Below the pieces are notes generated by a model that worked only from the letters and a program-made list of their open reading frames with translations, ran no database searches and was not told the origin of the DNA. Below are positions 8,562-16,045 of a stretch of DNA of 33,491 nt, piece by piece. A program made the position numbers and the translations under genes. This stretch comes from Fibrobacteria bacterium GUT307. GTDB taxonomy: Bacteria > Fibrobacterota > Fibrobacteria > Fibrobacterales > Fibrobacteraceae. Location of the stretch: contig LIUI01000083.1 in assembly GCA_001462235.1 (NCBI GenBank), forward strand, positions 1-33,491, read 5' to 3'. Position 1 is the stretch's first letter; each line of letters begins with the position of its first letter.

Positions 8562-9670
8562 GTTTATCTAAGCGAATCCGTGGGCATTATATGTGTTACG
8601 ATGCAGGGGTAGAGTTTACCTCTGCTCAGGTGCTTAAATATAAACTGTTTTTCATGGATGAAATTAAAGACACTAAGTTAGATATGGCTTTCGATATGCG
8701 CAACGCTGAACGCATAGATGGCGCTGCAATAGTGTTCTTTAAGAATCTTTACGAACAGTTGGTCAAAGAAAAACGCAAAATATCATTCTTTGGCGGAGCA
8801 CCGAGCGTACAGGAGCAATTAAGAAATGCAAACACATTTCTGGTATATACCTCAATAGTGGAATTTGAGCGTGATTTCCACGAGATAAATCCAGACTTGA
8901 ACAGAACCTTTTTTAGGTTAACTGAGGGCAAAGGGCACTTCCGTTCTCTAAGGATGATTTGCCCGCTTTGCGCTTTTGACAATGTGTCTGGCTTTATAAT
9001 AGACGAGAATTATTATAGGCAAAAATGGAGCGAAACCGAGATAGTTCCTGTATTTGAACCTGAAGAGGCAGATCCTAACTCAATAGATTTCTCCTGCTAC
9101 CAGGTTGCCGTTTGCCCAAAATGCTTTTATGCTTCTACCCGGCTGGATTGGTTTACCATAGTATTCCCGGAAGGTCGGTATGAATCTAACTTAACCCAAG
9201 AAAACAGAGCAAAGCTTTCCAATGCGGCTGCCTTGAGGCGTAGCTTGGCTATGAGCCAGAGCGGTGCAAGCGATATGACATTTTTCAGGGTTCCAAGGGA
9301 AAAGAGCGCGGCCTACCTGTCTTGGCTCCTAAACGAATTTAACTTAAAGCACATGAGCGACCAGCAAACAACAGATGGCTTTGACATAGTTGTGAGCAAT
9401 TTTATGATGTGCAAGTTTGCCCTTAGAGAGATGGATGTGGACAATCACATGTACACCGCCTTAGCGTGGCTCTATGGAATAATGGATAACAAGGCAAATT
9501 ACTCCACTTTACGCCTTGCCAAAGCCTACGTGTACCTAATAAGCATTCTTATATCCCAAGATAAAGTTGGCGATGCCCGCAAATTTTACCGCGAATTGGA
9601 AAGGGACTATAAAGATATAGAAGATTGCAAATACCTGATAAACAGGGCGCAGCAGTTATTGCTGAGTTAA
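8558..9670 (+). CDS. STAS-like domain fused to DUF2225 zinc-ribbon protein
   Basis: The 370 residues appear to hold two parts. Residues about 10-115 follow the pattern of a STAS (anti-anti-sigma-like) domain: LDMAFDMRNAERIDGAAIVFF corresponds to the usual beta strand plus D(s)xG region, followed by a Lys-rich helix and KISFFGG. Residues about 130-220 carry two CxxC knuckles, ICPLCAFD and VCPKCFYAS, in the arrangement of DUF2225, a probable zinc-binding domain of unknown function. The rest is helical, perhaps TPR-like. It overlaps the phosphatase gene by four bases and ends the cell-elongation cluster. A TATATT at 8542-8547, ten bases before the ATG, might give it a separate promoter. Function is not known; a signalling or regulatory role is inferred from the STAS-like part only. 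Confidence 0.6.
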   Translation: MSLSKRIRGHYMCYDAGVEFTSAQVLKYKLFFMDEIKDTKLDMAFDMRNAERIDGAAIVFFKNLYEQLVKEKRKISFFGGAPSVQEQLRNANTFLVYTSIVEFERDFHEINPDLNRTFFRLTEGKGHFRSLRMICPLCAFDNVSGFIIDENYYRQKWSETEIVPVFEPEEADPNSIDFSCYQVAVCPKCFYASTRLDWFTIVFPEGRYESNLTQENRAKLSNAAALRRSLAMSQSGASDMTFFRVPREKSAAYLSWLLNEFNLKHMSDQQTTDGFDIVVSNFMMCKFALREMDVDNHMYTALAWLYGIMDNKANYSTLRLAKAYVYLISILISQDKVGDARKFYRELERDYKDIEDCKYLINRAQQLLLS

Positions 9671-9676
9671 ATTTTC

Positions 9677-9682
9677 TATATT
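9677..9682 (+). promoter_or_regulatory. Promoter-like TTTTCTATATT, leaderless spacing
   Basis: TATATT preceded by TTTTC ends six bases before the ATG at 9689. If it is a -10 element, transcription would start at or next to the A of the ATG. No ribosome binding site could fit between them. Confidence 0.5.
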
Positions 9683-9688
9683 CCCGCT

Positions 9689-10465
9689 ATGAACAAATTT
9701 AAATATGCTTTTTGCGGCTGTTTAACGGCAATATTTTTCTTCGCTTGCTCCACAACACAAGTAGGCCTAAAGGAAAATTGGATAGACGAGCGTGATGTGA
9801 TAGCTCTAATAGGCACTCCTATGGACGAATGGATGGTAAAAGCCGGGCGCCCAACCCTAGTGGAAATTAGCGGCGATACGGGCATTTACTATTACAATTA
9901 TAGACCCACAATGTATGCGGCAGCCGTTTATGATAGCACAACTTTCTTCAAAACCTGGGGCAAAGCAGCCGAAGTAAAGCCCGGTTTAGCGAATGCAACC
10001 GAGGTATGGGGCAGCAGAAGGAACGTTATGCAAATAAAAGTGCTCAAAAATACGGTTGTCCAAGCTATGGTATCAGACGGGCCGGATAAAAGAACCCTTG
10101 TCCGGGATTTAAGCGGGAACCTAGTTATAGACCCAATTTCCGGTTATAACACTAGTGTTTCTCAAGAACAAAGAATAACCAGTTCTTCTAAAGAATTTGA
10201 TAATGCCTATAACAGCCTAAAAGGCAAATACACATGGCCGCAAAAGCAAATAGGCCCCACAGGGGACTCTGCCTCAACAAGAAGCCCATGGGAAGATTAC
10301 CGCTATAGGCAGCAAGAATCAGAAAGGCGAGCCGCAGAGCGTGCCAAAGAAGAAGCCGGTCCCATAAGCCCTGCTCCTGAAGCTACCGTGCCTGCTCCGG
10401 AGGCTGCTGTGCCTGCGGCAATAACTCCGGTTCCTGCAGAAACTGTTGCACCTGCTGCTGAATAG
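9689..10465 (+). CDS. Predicted lipoprotein with Pro/Ala/Glu-rich C-terminal tail
   Basis: The 258-residue protein starts with a type II signal peptide ending in a lipobox, FFFACSTTQ (Cys at about residue 20), so it is probably a lipid-anchored envelope protein. The mature N-terminal part contains ALIGTPMDEWMVKAGRPT and ISGDTGIYYYNYRP, loosely recalling small lipoproteins that follow a 'G-x-P ... GxP' strand pattern such as BamE/SmpA, but this is not convincing. A charged segment rich in Arg and Glu (about 205-222) is followed by a low-complexity tail of repeated APE/VPA units. I do not recognise a family. It has its own promoter-like TATATT six bases upstream and is convergent with nuoD. Confidence 0.7.
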   Translation: MNKFKYAFCGCLTAIFFFACSTTQVGLKENWIDERDVIALIGTPMDEWMVKAGRPTLVEISGDTGIYYYNYRPTMYAAAVYDSTTFFKTWGKAAEVKPGLANATEVWGSRRNVMQIKVLKNTVVQAMVSDGPDKRTLVRDLSGNLVIDPISGYNTSVSQEQRITSSSKEFDNAYNSLKGKYTWPQKQIGPTGDSASTRSPWEDYRYRQQESERRAAERAKEEAGPISPAPEATVPAPEAAVPAAITPVPAETVAPAAE

Positions 10466-10479
10466 CAACTCTGTTGCCG

Positions 10480-10513
10480 CTCCAAGCCGGTGCTATAAGC
10501 AAATCGCTTGGAG
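10480..10513. terminator. Possible stem-loop between convergent genes
   Basis: CTCCAAGC at 10480-10487 pairs perfectly with GCTTGGAG at 10506-10513 across an 18-base loop. It lies in the 78-base gap between the convergent lipoprotein and nuoD genes, where a bidirectional terminator would be expected. No T-tract follows on either side, so this is weak. Confidence 0.3.
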
Positions 10514-10543
10514 ATTCTCCGCTAATCCTTTCCTGTTCTGCAT

Positions 10544-11689
10544 TTACCTATCTATCTCTGGTATCACAGGGTCTAATGTTGCCATTATTGTTACTAAATC
10601 GGAAACTTTGTGGCCCTTGCTCATTTCGTTTAAGGCAAACATATTTGCAAAACTGGGGCTGCGGGTGTGAATGCGGTATGGTTTGTCTCCTTGCTCTGCT
10701 ACTATATACGTACCGTAAATGCCTTTTGCACTCTCTGTTTGAACATAATAACTGCCCTTAGGCAACTTATAAACAGGCTTTGGCGCAGAACGGTAAGGGC
10801 CTTCCGGGAAACGTGCTATGCACTGCTCCAAAATTTTTATGGACTCATAAATCTCTTGCATGCGAACAACATAACGTGCATAACAATCACCGCTCGTGGC
10901 AGTTGGAACATTAAAATCCAAAGAACTGTAAATTGAATAAGGATCATTCTTGCGAACATCGTAGCTAATACCGCTTGCCCTTAACACAGGGCCGGAACAT
11001 CCCAGGGCTGCTGCCCTGTTCTTAGAAAGAACCCCAATGCCTTGCGAACGGAACAGCACAATGATATTTTTGGAAAGAAGAGTTTCGTAGTCGCGTAAGG
11101 TGGGTTTGAGATGCTCCAAAAATGCCTTGACCCTAGGGATGAAGGTCTCCGGCACATCTTTGGAAGAACCGCCTGGCCTAAAATAATTCATGGTGAGCCG
11201 CTGCCCGCATACCTCTTCAAAAATATCGTGAATCATCTCGCGTTCCTTAAAGCCATAAAGCAATGCGGTTTGCCCACCTAAATCACCGCCAAAACACGCG
11301 TAAAAAACCAAATGCGAAGCTATGCGGTTAAGCTCGCAAAGCATTACCCTTATATATTCTCCACGCTCCGGAACACCTATGCCCATAGCCTTTTCTATTG
11401 CCATGCACACACAATGATTGTTCTGATGAGAAATTAAATAATCTTGCCTGTCTGTTAAAGGGATGTAGTGAACATAATCCTCGTTTTCTGCTTGCTTCTC
11501 TAAACCCCTGTGTATGTAGCCCATGTGCGGCACAACTTCAACTATGGTTTCACCGTCTAAACGCAAAACCAAACGCAAAGCACCATGCGTGCTGGGATGC
11601 TGAGGCCCCATATTTACAAAAAACTCCTCCGTGCCACTGGAAAGCGGCGGCAACTTAAAACCCGGAGGCAATGGAGTATGTGTGGACAT
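10544..11689 (-). CDS. nuoD: NADH-quinone oxidoreductase subunit D (NuoD)
   Basis: NuoD is the 49-kDa-type subunit of respiratory complex I that helps form the quinone pocket at the membrane interface. The 381 residues contain the family motifs in order: MGPQHPSTHGALRLVLRLDG with the quinone-site His, MGYIHRGLEK, an ELNRIASHL helix, YFRPGGSSKD, and the C-terminal DPVIPEIDR. This matches complex I subunit D rather than a [NiFe] hydrogenase large subunit, since the terminal Cys pairs are absent. Length is slightly short but complete. It stands alone: no nuoC, nuoE or other nuo gene adjoins it, and it is divergent from enolase. A TTTTCTACCTT element (core 11703-11698) ends eight bases before the ATG. 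Confidence 0.92.
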   Translation of the reverse strand: MSTHTPLPPGFKLPPLSSGTEEFFVNMGPQHPSTHGALRLVLRLDGETIVEVVPHMGYIHRGLEKQAENEDYVHYIPLTDRQDYLISHQNNHCVCMAIEKAMGIGVPERGEYIRVMLCELNRIASHLVFYACFGGDLGGQTALLYGFKEREMIHDIFEEVCGQRLTMNYFRPGGSSKDVPETFIPRVKAFLEHLKPTLRDYETLLSKNIIVLFRSQGIGVLSKNRAAALGCSGPVLRASGISYDVRKNDPYSIYSSLDFNVPTATSGDCYARYVVRMQEIYESIKILEQCIARFPEGPYRSAPKPVYKLPKGSYYVQTESAKGIYGTYIVAEQGDKPYRIHTRSPSFANMFALNEMSKGHKVSDLVTIMATLDPVIPEIDR

Positions 11690-11697
11690 TTTGCAAT

Positions 11698-11703
11698 AAG
11701 GTA
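11698..11703 (-). promoter_or_regulatory. Promoter-like TTTTCTACCTT before nuoD
   Basis: On the minus strand TACCTT, preceded by TTTTC, ends eight bases before the nuoD ATG. The same string occurs before the CitE-like gene (33148-33153), supporting a shared element. Confidence 0.4.
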
Positions 11704-11710
11704 GAAAATA

Positions 11711-11743
11711 TTTCTATGTTACCCCAGTAAAATCAAAAAGGAG
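11711..11743 (+). promoter_or_regulatory. Enolase promoter-like element and Shine-Dalgarno
   Basis: TTTCTATGTT at 11711-11720 is followed by a strong Shine-Dalgarno AAGGAG at 11738-11743, eight bases before the ATG at 11752. This is the clearest conventional leader in the window, fitting a highly expressed glycolytic gene. Confidence 0.5.
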
Positions 11744-11751
11744 TTGTCAAA

Positions 11752-13044
11752 ATGGCAAAGATCAAAAATGTAGTTGGCCGTCAGATTCTAGATTCACGCG
11801 GCAACCCAACTGTAGAAGTTGAAATCACCTTAGATACCGGCTTTGTAGCCCGTGCAGCAGTTCCAAGCGGAGCCAGCACCGGTGAGTACGAAGCCTGCGA
11901 ACTTCGTGATGGAAACAAAAAGGTGTATCAAGGCAAAGGCGTGCTAAAGGCAGTAGCTTCGGTTAATGGCCCAATAGCTAAATTGCTCAAAGGCAAAAAC
12001 CCCCTTGACCAAAAAGCCCTAGATAATGCAATGATTAAACTAGACGGCACAAAAAACAAGAGCAAGCTAGGTGCAAACGCTATCCTAGGTGCATCTATGG
12101 CTATTACCGTTGCAGGTGCAAACGCCAGCAAAATACCGCTTTGGAAATACATAGGCAAACTGCACAACAATAAAAAATTCGTGCTGCCTACCCCAATGGC
12201 AAACATTGTAAACGGCGGCAAACACGCAGATAATAAAATCGATTTCCAGGAATTTATGGTTATGCCTGTAGGCGCAAAATCCTTCTCAGAGGGCTTGCGC
12301 TGGATTACCGAGATTTTCCATGTTCTAAAAAGCCTGCTCAAAAAAGACAAACAGGCAACCTCCGTTGGCGACGAAGGCGGCTTTGCACCAAACCTCACCA
12401 ACGACGAGGCTTTGGAATACATAATGAAAGCCATTAAAGATGCCGGCTACAAACCCGGTTCTCAAATTGCCATAGCCTTAGACTGTGCCTCTTCAGAACT
12501 TTTTGACGAGGGTGGCCGCAAAGGTTATAAATTCTGGAAATCAGAACCCGGCAAGCTTTACACAGCCAAAGAGATGGTTGCAAAATACGCTTCTTGGATA
12601 AAAAAATACCCCATTATTTCAATAGAAGACGGTTTAGACCAAAACGATTGGGAAGGTTATGTTGGATTTACCGCAGAACTCGGCAAAAAAACACAGCTGG
12701 TTGGCGATGATTTCTTTGTAACAAACCCGGAACGTTTGGCAAAAGGCATAAAAATGAAAGCCGCAAACGCAATTCTTATAAAGGTAAATCAAATTGGCAC
12801 CGTTAGCGAGACCTTGGAAGCCATCAAAATGGCTCAAAAAGCAGGTTACGGGGTAATTGCAAGCCACCGCAGCGGAGAAACCGAGGATTCCTTTATAGCA
12901 GACCTTGCCGTTGGCACAGGTGCAGGGCAAATCAAAACAGGTTCGCTTTCCCGCACAGACCGCGTATGTAAATACAACCAGTTGCTACGTATAGAGGAGC
13001 AATTAGGGAAAAGTGCCAAGTATCAGGGGAAGATAAAAGCCTGA
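11752..13044 (+). CDS. eno: Enolase (2-phosphoglycerate dehydratase)
   Basis: Enolase interconverts 2-phosphoglycerate and phosphoenolpyruvate in glycolysis, with Mg2+. The 430 residues align throughout with bacterial enolases: [29 protein letters not shown], the [11 protein letters not shown] segment, [21 protein letters not shown] (metal ligands E and D), [19 protein letters not shown] with the catalytic Lys, and the signature [17 protein letters not shown]. Length is normal and no key residue is missing. It is a single gene with its own promoter-like element and AAGGAG ribosome binding site, divergent from nuoD. Confidence 0.98.
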   Translation: MAKIKNVVGRQILDSRGNPTVEVEITLDTGFVARAAVPSGASTGEYEACELRDGNKKVYQGKGVLKAVASVNGPIAKLLKGKNPLDQKALDNAMIKLDGTKNKSKLGANAILGASMAITVAGANASKIPLWKYIGKLHNNKKFVLPTPMANIVNGGKHADNKIDFQEFMVMPVGAKSFSEGLRWITEIFHVLKSLLKKDKQATSVGDEGGFAPNLTNDEALEYIMKAIKDAGYKPGSQIAIALDCASSELFDEGGRKGYKFWKSEPGKLYTAKEMVAKYASWIKKYPIISIEDGLDQNDWEGYVGFTAELGKKTQLVGDDFFVTNPERLAKGIKMKAANAILIKVNQIGTVSETLEAIKMAQKAGYGVIASHRSGETEDSFIADLAVGTGAGQIKTGSLSRTDRVCKYNQLLRIEEQLGKSAKYQGKIKA

Positions 13045-13072
13045 AAATGTGACCCGCTCTTAAAAAAAAATG

Positions 13073-13089
13073 TATATTTACCCTAGAGG
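13073..13089 (+). promoter_or_regulatory. Promoter-like TATATT and GAGG before the serine-rich lipoprotein
   Basis: TATATT at 13073-13078 follows an A-tract and lies 17 bases before the ATG at 13096. A GAGG-type Shine-Dalgarno sits between them. No enolase terminator is evident in this 51-base gap. Confidence 0.35.
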
Positions 13090-13095
13090 TATATT

Positions 13096-14112
13096 ATGAA
13101 TCGTTTGTTCTCAATTCTTTGCTCTCTGGGGGTTTTCCTCCTTTTCTTGGGTTTAGCCGCTTGTGGCGATGATGGTGGCGATGACGGGCCTAAAAGTTCA
13201 GGCTCAGGCAGACCAAACTCATCGGCCTACATTCCCTCATCGGAATCAAAAGGTGATGGTTCCATAGATGAAAACTCGCTTGTATTTGACATACTACCTG
13301 ATGGTCGTTACCTAGACATAAACGTTCAAGTTGCTACGAAGGATGCAGATGAAAATCTTAAGAGAGTTGAGGTTAAGGTTAATGGTACAATTATAAATGA
13401 TCCCAATGTCACCTATGGAAGATCTTATTCGTTCAATACTGCCACGAGTGATAAAACATTAACACTTAAAAACTATTGCGATGCACCCGGCAGGAAATTA
13501 GTCTTTGAACTTATGGCACGTTTAGAAGCTGATACAACTAAAGTGACGAAAAACGATGAATATTATATACCTGAGGAAATATGCTTTGTTCCTAGTTCTT
13601 CCAGCGACGAACAGAGTTCCAGCTCTTCTATAGTAGAGGTGATTGACAAAGAACTCGAAGAAGTGACTTTCAGCGGCGGTCAAAAAATCGTTAAGTTGAA
13701 TACTTCACAAGGTAACAAAGGCATTAAATTAAGTGCCGAACAGCTTACAGAGAGTACATCAGACGCGGATATTTATTTTAAGGTTACAAGTGAAGAATTC
13801 TTGGTAGCCAATAGTGGCATAAACATAATAGAACGTTTTGATAGAGAGAGAGCTCAATATGTCTCTCCTTCCAAGGGTAGAGTATTTCTTGCTGACGTGT
13901 CTGATCCAAAGAGCACAAAGGGTTTTACTCCCGCATCACCAAACGATTCGGGCGAATCTGAAATTCCTTATGCCAAGGAACAATATTATATGGTTCGTAC
14001 ATCCGGTGCAACGGAATGGAATTCCAATTGTTTCCTTGTATATGCCGTTACAGAACCAATGTTGAAAGATGGCAACACAACGATAGAAGTAAAGGTTTGG
14101 AAGGTAAAGTAG
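13096..14112 (+). CDS. Lipoprotein with serine-cluster linkers (Fibrobacter-like)
   Basis: The 338-residue protein begins with a signal peptide and lipobox, LGLAACGDD (Cys about residue 23), followed by an acidic GDDGGDDG stretch and a Ser-rich segment. A first beta-rich region (about 55-160) ends in CFVPSSSSDEQSSSSS, a serine-cluster linker typical of Fibrobacter envelope and cellulolytic proteins. A second beta-rich region (about 180-338) follows. I recognise no catalytic motif or carbohydrate-binding module. It is expected to be lipid-anchored in the outer membrane, possibly surface exposed. It sits between enolase and the GspE/PilB ATPase. Start choice is supported by the signal peptide and the upstream GAGG. 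Confidence 0.75.
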   Translation: MNRLFSILCSLGVFLLFLGLAACGDDGGDDGPKSSGSGRPNSSAYIPSSESKGDGSIDENSLVFDILPDGRYLDINVQVATKDADENLKRVEVKVNGTIINDPNVTYGRSYSFNTATSDKTLTLKNYCDAPGRKLVFELMARLEADTTKVTKNDEYYIPEEICFVPSSSSDEQSSSSSIVEVIDKELEEVTFSGGQKIVKLNTSQGNKGIKLSAEQLTESTSDADIYFKVTSEEFLVANSGINIIERFDRERAQYVSPSKGRVFLADVSDPKSTKGFTPASPNDSGESEIPYAKEQYYMVRTSGATEWNSNCFLVYAVTEPMLKDGNTTIEVKVWKVK

Positions 14113-14123
14113 ATTGATAAAAT

Positions 14124-16040
14124 ATGCCTGCCTCTAAATTACAAATTGGTCAACTTTTACTACAAAAAGGCCTTATAGATGAAGATCAGCTCGCCCACGC
14201 AGTGGGCGAGCAAAAACGCACAGGGCTTCATTTAAGCAAAATACTCATACGGCTTGGCTTTATAAGCGAAGACAGGCTGGCTTTTATACTCGGCGAACAA
14301 CTCCAAGCAAAAGAACACAAACGCATAGGTGAATTGCTTGTAGAAAGAAATTACATAACCGTAGAACAACGCGATAGAGCACTTGAAGAACAAAAGAAGA
14401 CAGGGCTTAGGCTTGGCAAAATGCTAATGCAACTCGGTTTTATGACCGAAGAACGCCTAATAGAAATACTCTCCGCGCAATTAGAAATCCCAACCGTGAA
14501 CCTTGGAGATGCAAACGTCCCGCAAGAAATTTTGCAGCTTTTGCCGGAAGATTTTTGCCGCTCTTACAAGGTAATACCGCTTGGCGTAAAAGACAAAGTT
14601 TTAACCCTTGTGATGCACGACCCAAGCAACCAAAGAACCCTAGACCATATCAGGTTCAAGGTTCAAATGGAAGTAACCCCGGTAATGGCACACGAAAGGG
14701 ATATAATAGAAGCCATAAACAGGCTTTATATCGGCTCCTCCGGCGGAGACGCAATGCGGGAACTCGCCCGCCTTAGCGAAGACGAAGGCCTGCAAACCGT
14801 GGACAAAAAAGAGGAAGCCGCCCAAGAAGAACAACTCTCAGATGAAGAAGGCCAACAGGTTGTAAAATTGGTTAACTCCATAGTTCAAGACGCCATAGCA
14901 CGCAAAGCCTCTGATATTCACCTTGAACCGCAAGAAACTTTCTTAAAACTCCGCATACGCGTGGACGGCGATTTAGCGGTAATGCCTCCCATACCGGCTC
15001 GCTTAATGCCGCAAATATTATCTAGGGTAAAACTCTTAGCACGCATGGATATAGCAGAAAAACGCAAGCCTCTTGACGGCCGCTTTACCGTTCGCTTCCG
15101 TGGCAAAGAAGTTGATTTGCGTGTAAGCTCCTTTCCCATTGCCTTACGCAAAAGAGGCGTGATGGAAAAAATAGTAATGCGTATTTTGGACCCATCATCC
15201 GGCCAAGTTGACCTTGACCAGATGGGCTTTAGACCTGCGGTGTTTAAGCAAATAGATTATACAATTAACCTACCAAACGGTATTATGCTTGTGACCGGCC
15301 CAACCGGTTCCGGAAAATCAACAACCCTTTACGCCTCAATACGCAGAATTCTGGATAACACAATCAATATAACCACCATGGAAGACCCCGTGGAAATGAA
15401 CATAGACGGCGTAAATCAAGGGCAAATAAACAATGCCGCCGGCTTTACATTTGCTGCAGGCATAAGGGCAATTCTTCGCCAAGATCCTGATGTGATACTC
15501 GTAGGTGAAATGCGCGATAAAGAAACCGCAGGCATGGCTATAGAGAGCGCTTTAACAGGCCATTTGGTGTTCAGCACCTTGCACACCAACGATGCCGCCG
15601 GAGCCTTCCCCCGTTTGCTGGAAATGGGCTTAGAACCCTTTTTAGTTGCAACTGCCATAAAGGGAGTTTTAGCCCAGCGCCTTGTACGCAAAATTTGCCC
15701 CGGCTGCAAGGAAGAAGATACCACCATAGACCCCGAACTCAGAAAGGATCTCGGCATTCCGGAAGATGTGAAATTCTACCGCGGCAAAGGCTGCCCCAGA
15801 TGCGATTCCACCGGTTTTAAAGGGCGTCTTGGGCTTTTTGAATTTTTGGTGCCAAACGAGGATGTTCGCAATCTGATTCTTAAAAGATCCAGCGGTGATG
15901 AAATAAAAAGGATATGCGTTGCGCAAGGTATGAGTACTTTACGTATGGACGGCATGGAAAAGGCACTTGCCGGCATAACAACCTTAGATCAGGTCCTAAG
16001 TTCATCAGAAAGAGACGAAGACCAAAAAACAATGGGATAA
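14124..16040 (+). CDS. GspE/PilB-family secretion or pilus assembly ATPase
   Basis: This cytoplasmic hexameric ATPase powers a type II secretion system or type IV pilus. The 638 residues start with two tandem copies of a roughly 60-residue unit (IGQLLLQKGLI..., IGELLVERNYI..., each with EQKxTGLxLxKxLxxLGF), then an MshEN-type domain with PTVNLGDANVP. The ATPase core has Walker A GPTGSGKST at 392-400, TMEDPVE, the Walker B/Asp box QDPDVILVGEMRD, and HLVFSTLHTNDAA. A four-Cys zinc site is present (C525, C528, C557, C560), as in GspE and PilB. No other secretion or pilus gene is nearby, so the two options cannot be separated. It lies 11 bases after the lipoprotein and 5 bases before the secreted protein. 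Confidence 0.9.
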   Translation: MPASKLQIGQLLLQKGLIDEDQLAHAVGEQKRTGLHLSKILIRLGFISEDRLAFILGEQLQAKEHKRIGELLVERNYITVEQRDRALEEQKKTGLRLGKMLMQLGFMTEERLIEILSAQLEIPTVNLGDANVPQEILQLLPEDFCRSYKVIPLGVKDKVLTLVMHDPSNQRTLDHIRFKVQMEVTPVMAHERDIIEAINRLYIGSSGGDAMRELARLSEDEGLQTVDKKEEAAQEEQLSDEEGQQVVKLVNSIVQDAIARKASDIHLEPQETFLKLRIRVDGDLAVMPPIPARLMPQILSRVKLLARMDIAEKRKPLDGRFTVRFRGKEVDLRVSSFPIALRKRGVMEKIVMRILDPSSGQVDLDQMGFRPAVFKQIDYTINLPNGIMLVTGPTGSGKSTTLYASIRRILDNTINITTMEDPVEMNIDGVNQGQINNAAGFTFAAGIRAILRQDPDVILVGEMRDKETAGMAIESALTGHLVFSTLHTNDAAGAFPRLLEMGLEPFLVATAIKGVLAQRLVRKICPGCKEEDTTIDPELRKDLGIPEDVKFYRGKGCPRCDSTGFKGRLGLFEFLVPNEDVRNLILKRSSGDEIKRICVAQGMSTLRMDGMEKALAGITTLDQVLSSSERDEDQKTMG

Positions 16041-16045
16041 ACCTA

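Noticed and set aside
10466-10543. Confident bidirectional Rho-independent terminator
   Set aside because: The 8-bp stem has an 18-base loop and no T-tract on either side, so it is listed only as a weak candidate.
11928-12434. 168-codon minus-strand ORF inside enolase
   Set aside because: It is fully antisense to a highly conserved gene and is low-complexity hydrophobic/Ser-rich, as expected of a shadow frame.
15914-16045. N-terminal extension of the M6-like protein by 44 residues
   Set aside because: It lies in the GspE/PilB gene and would hide the signal peptide that starts at 16046.
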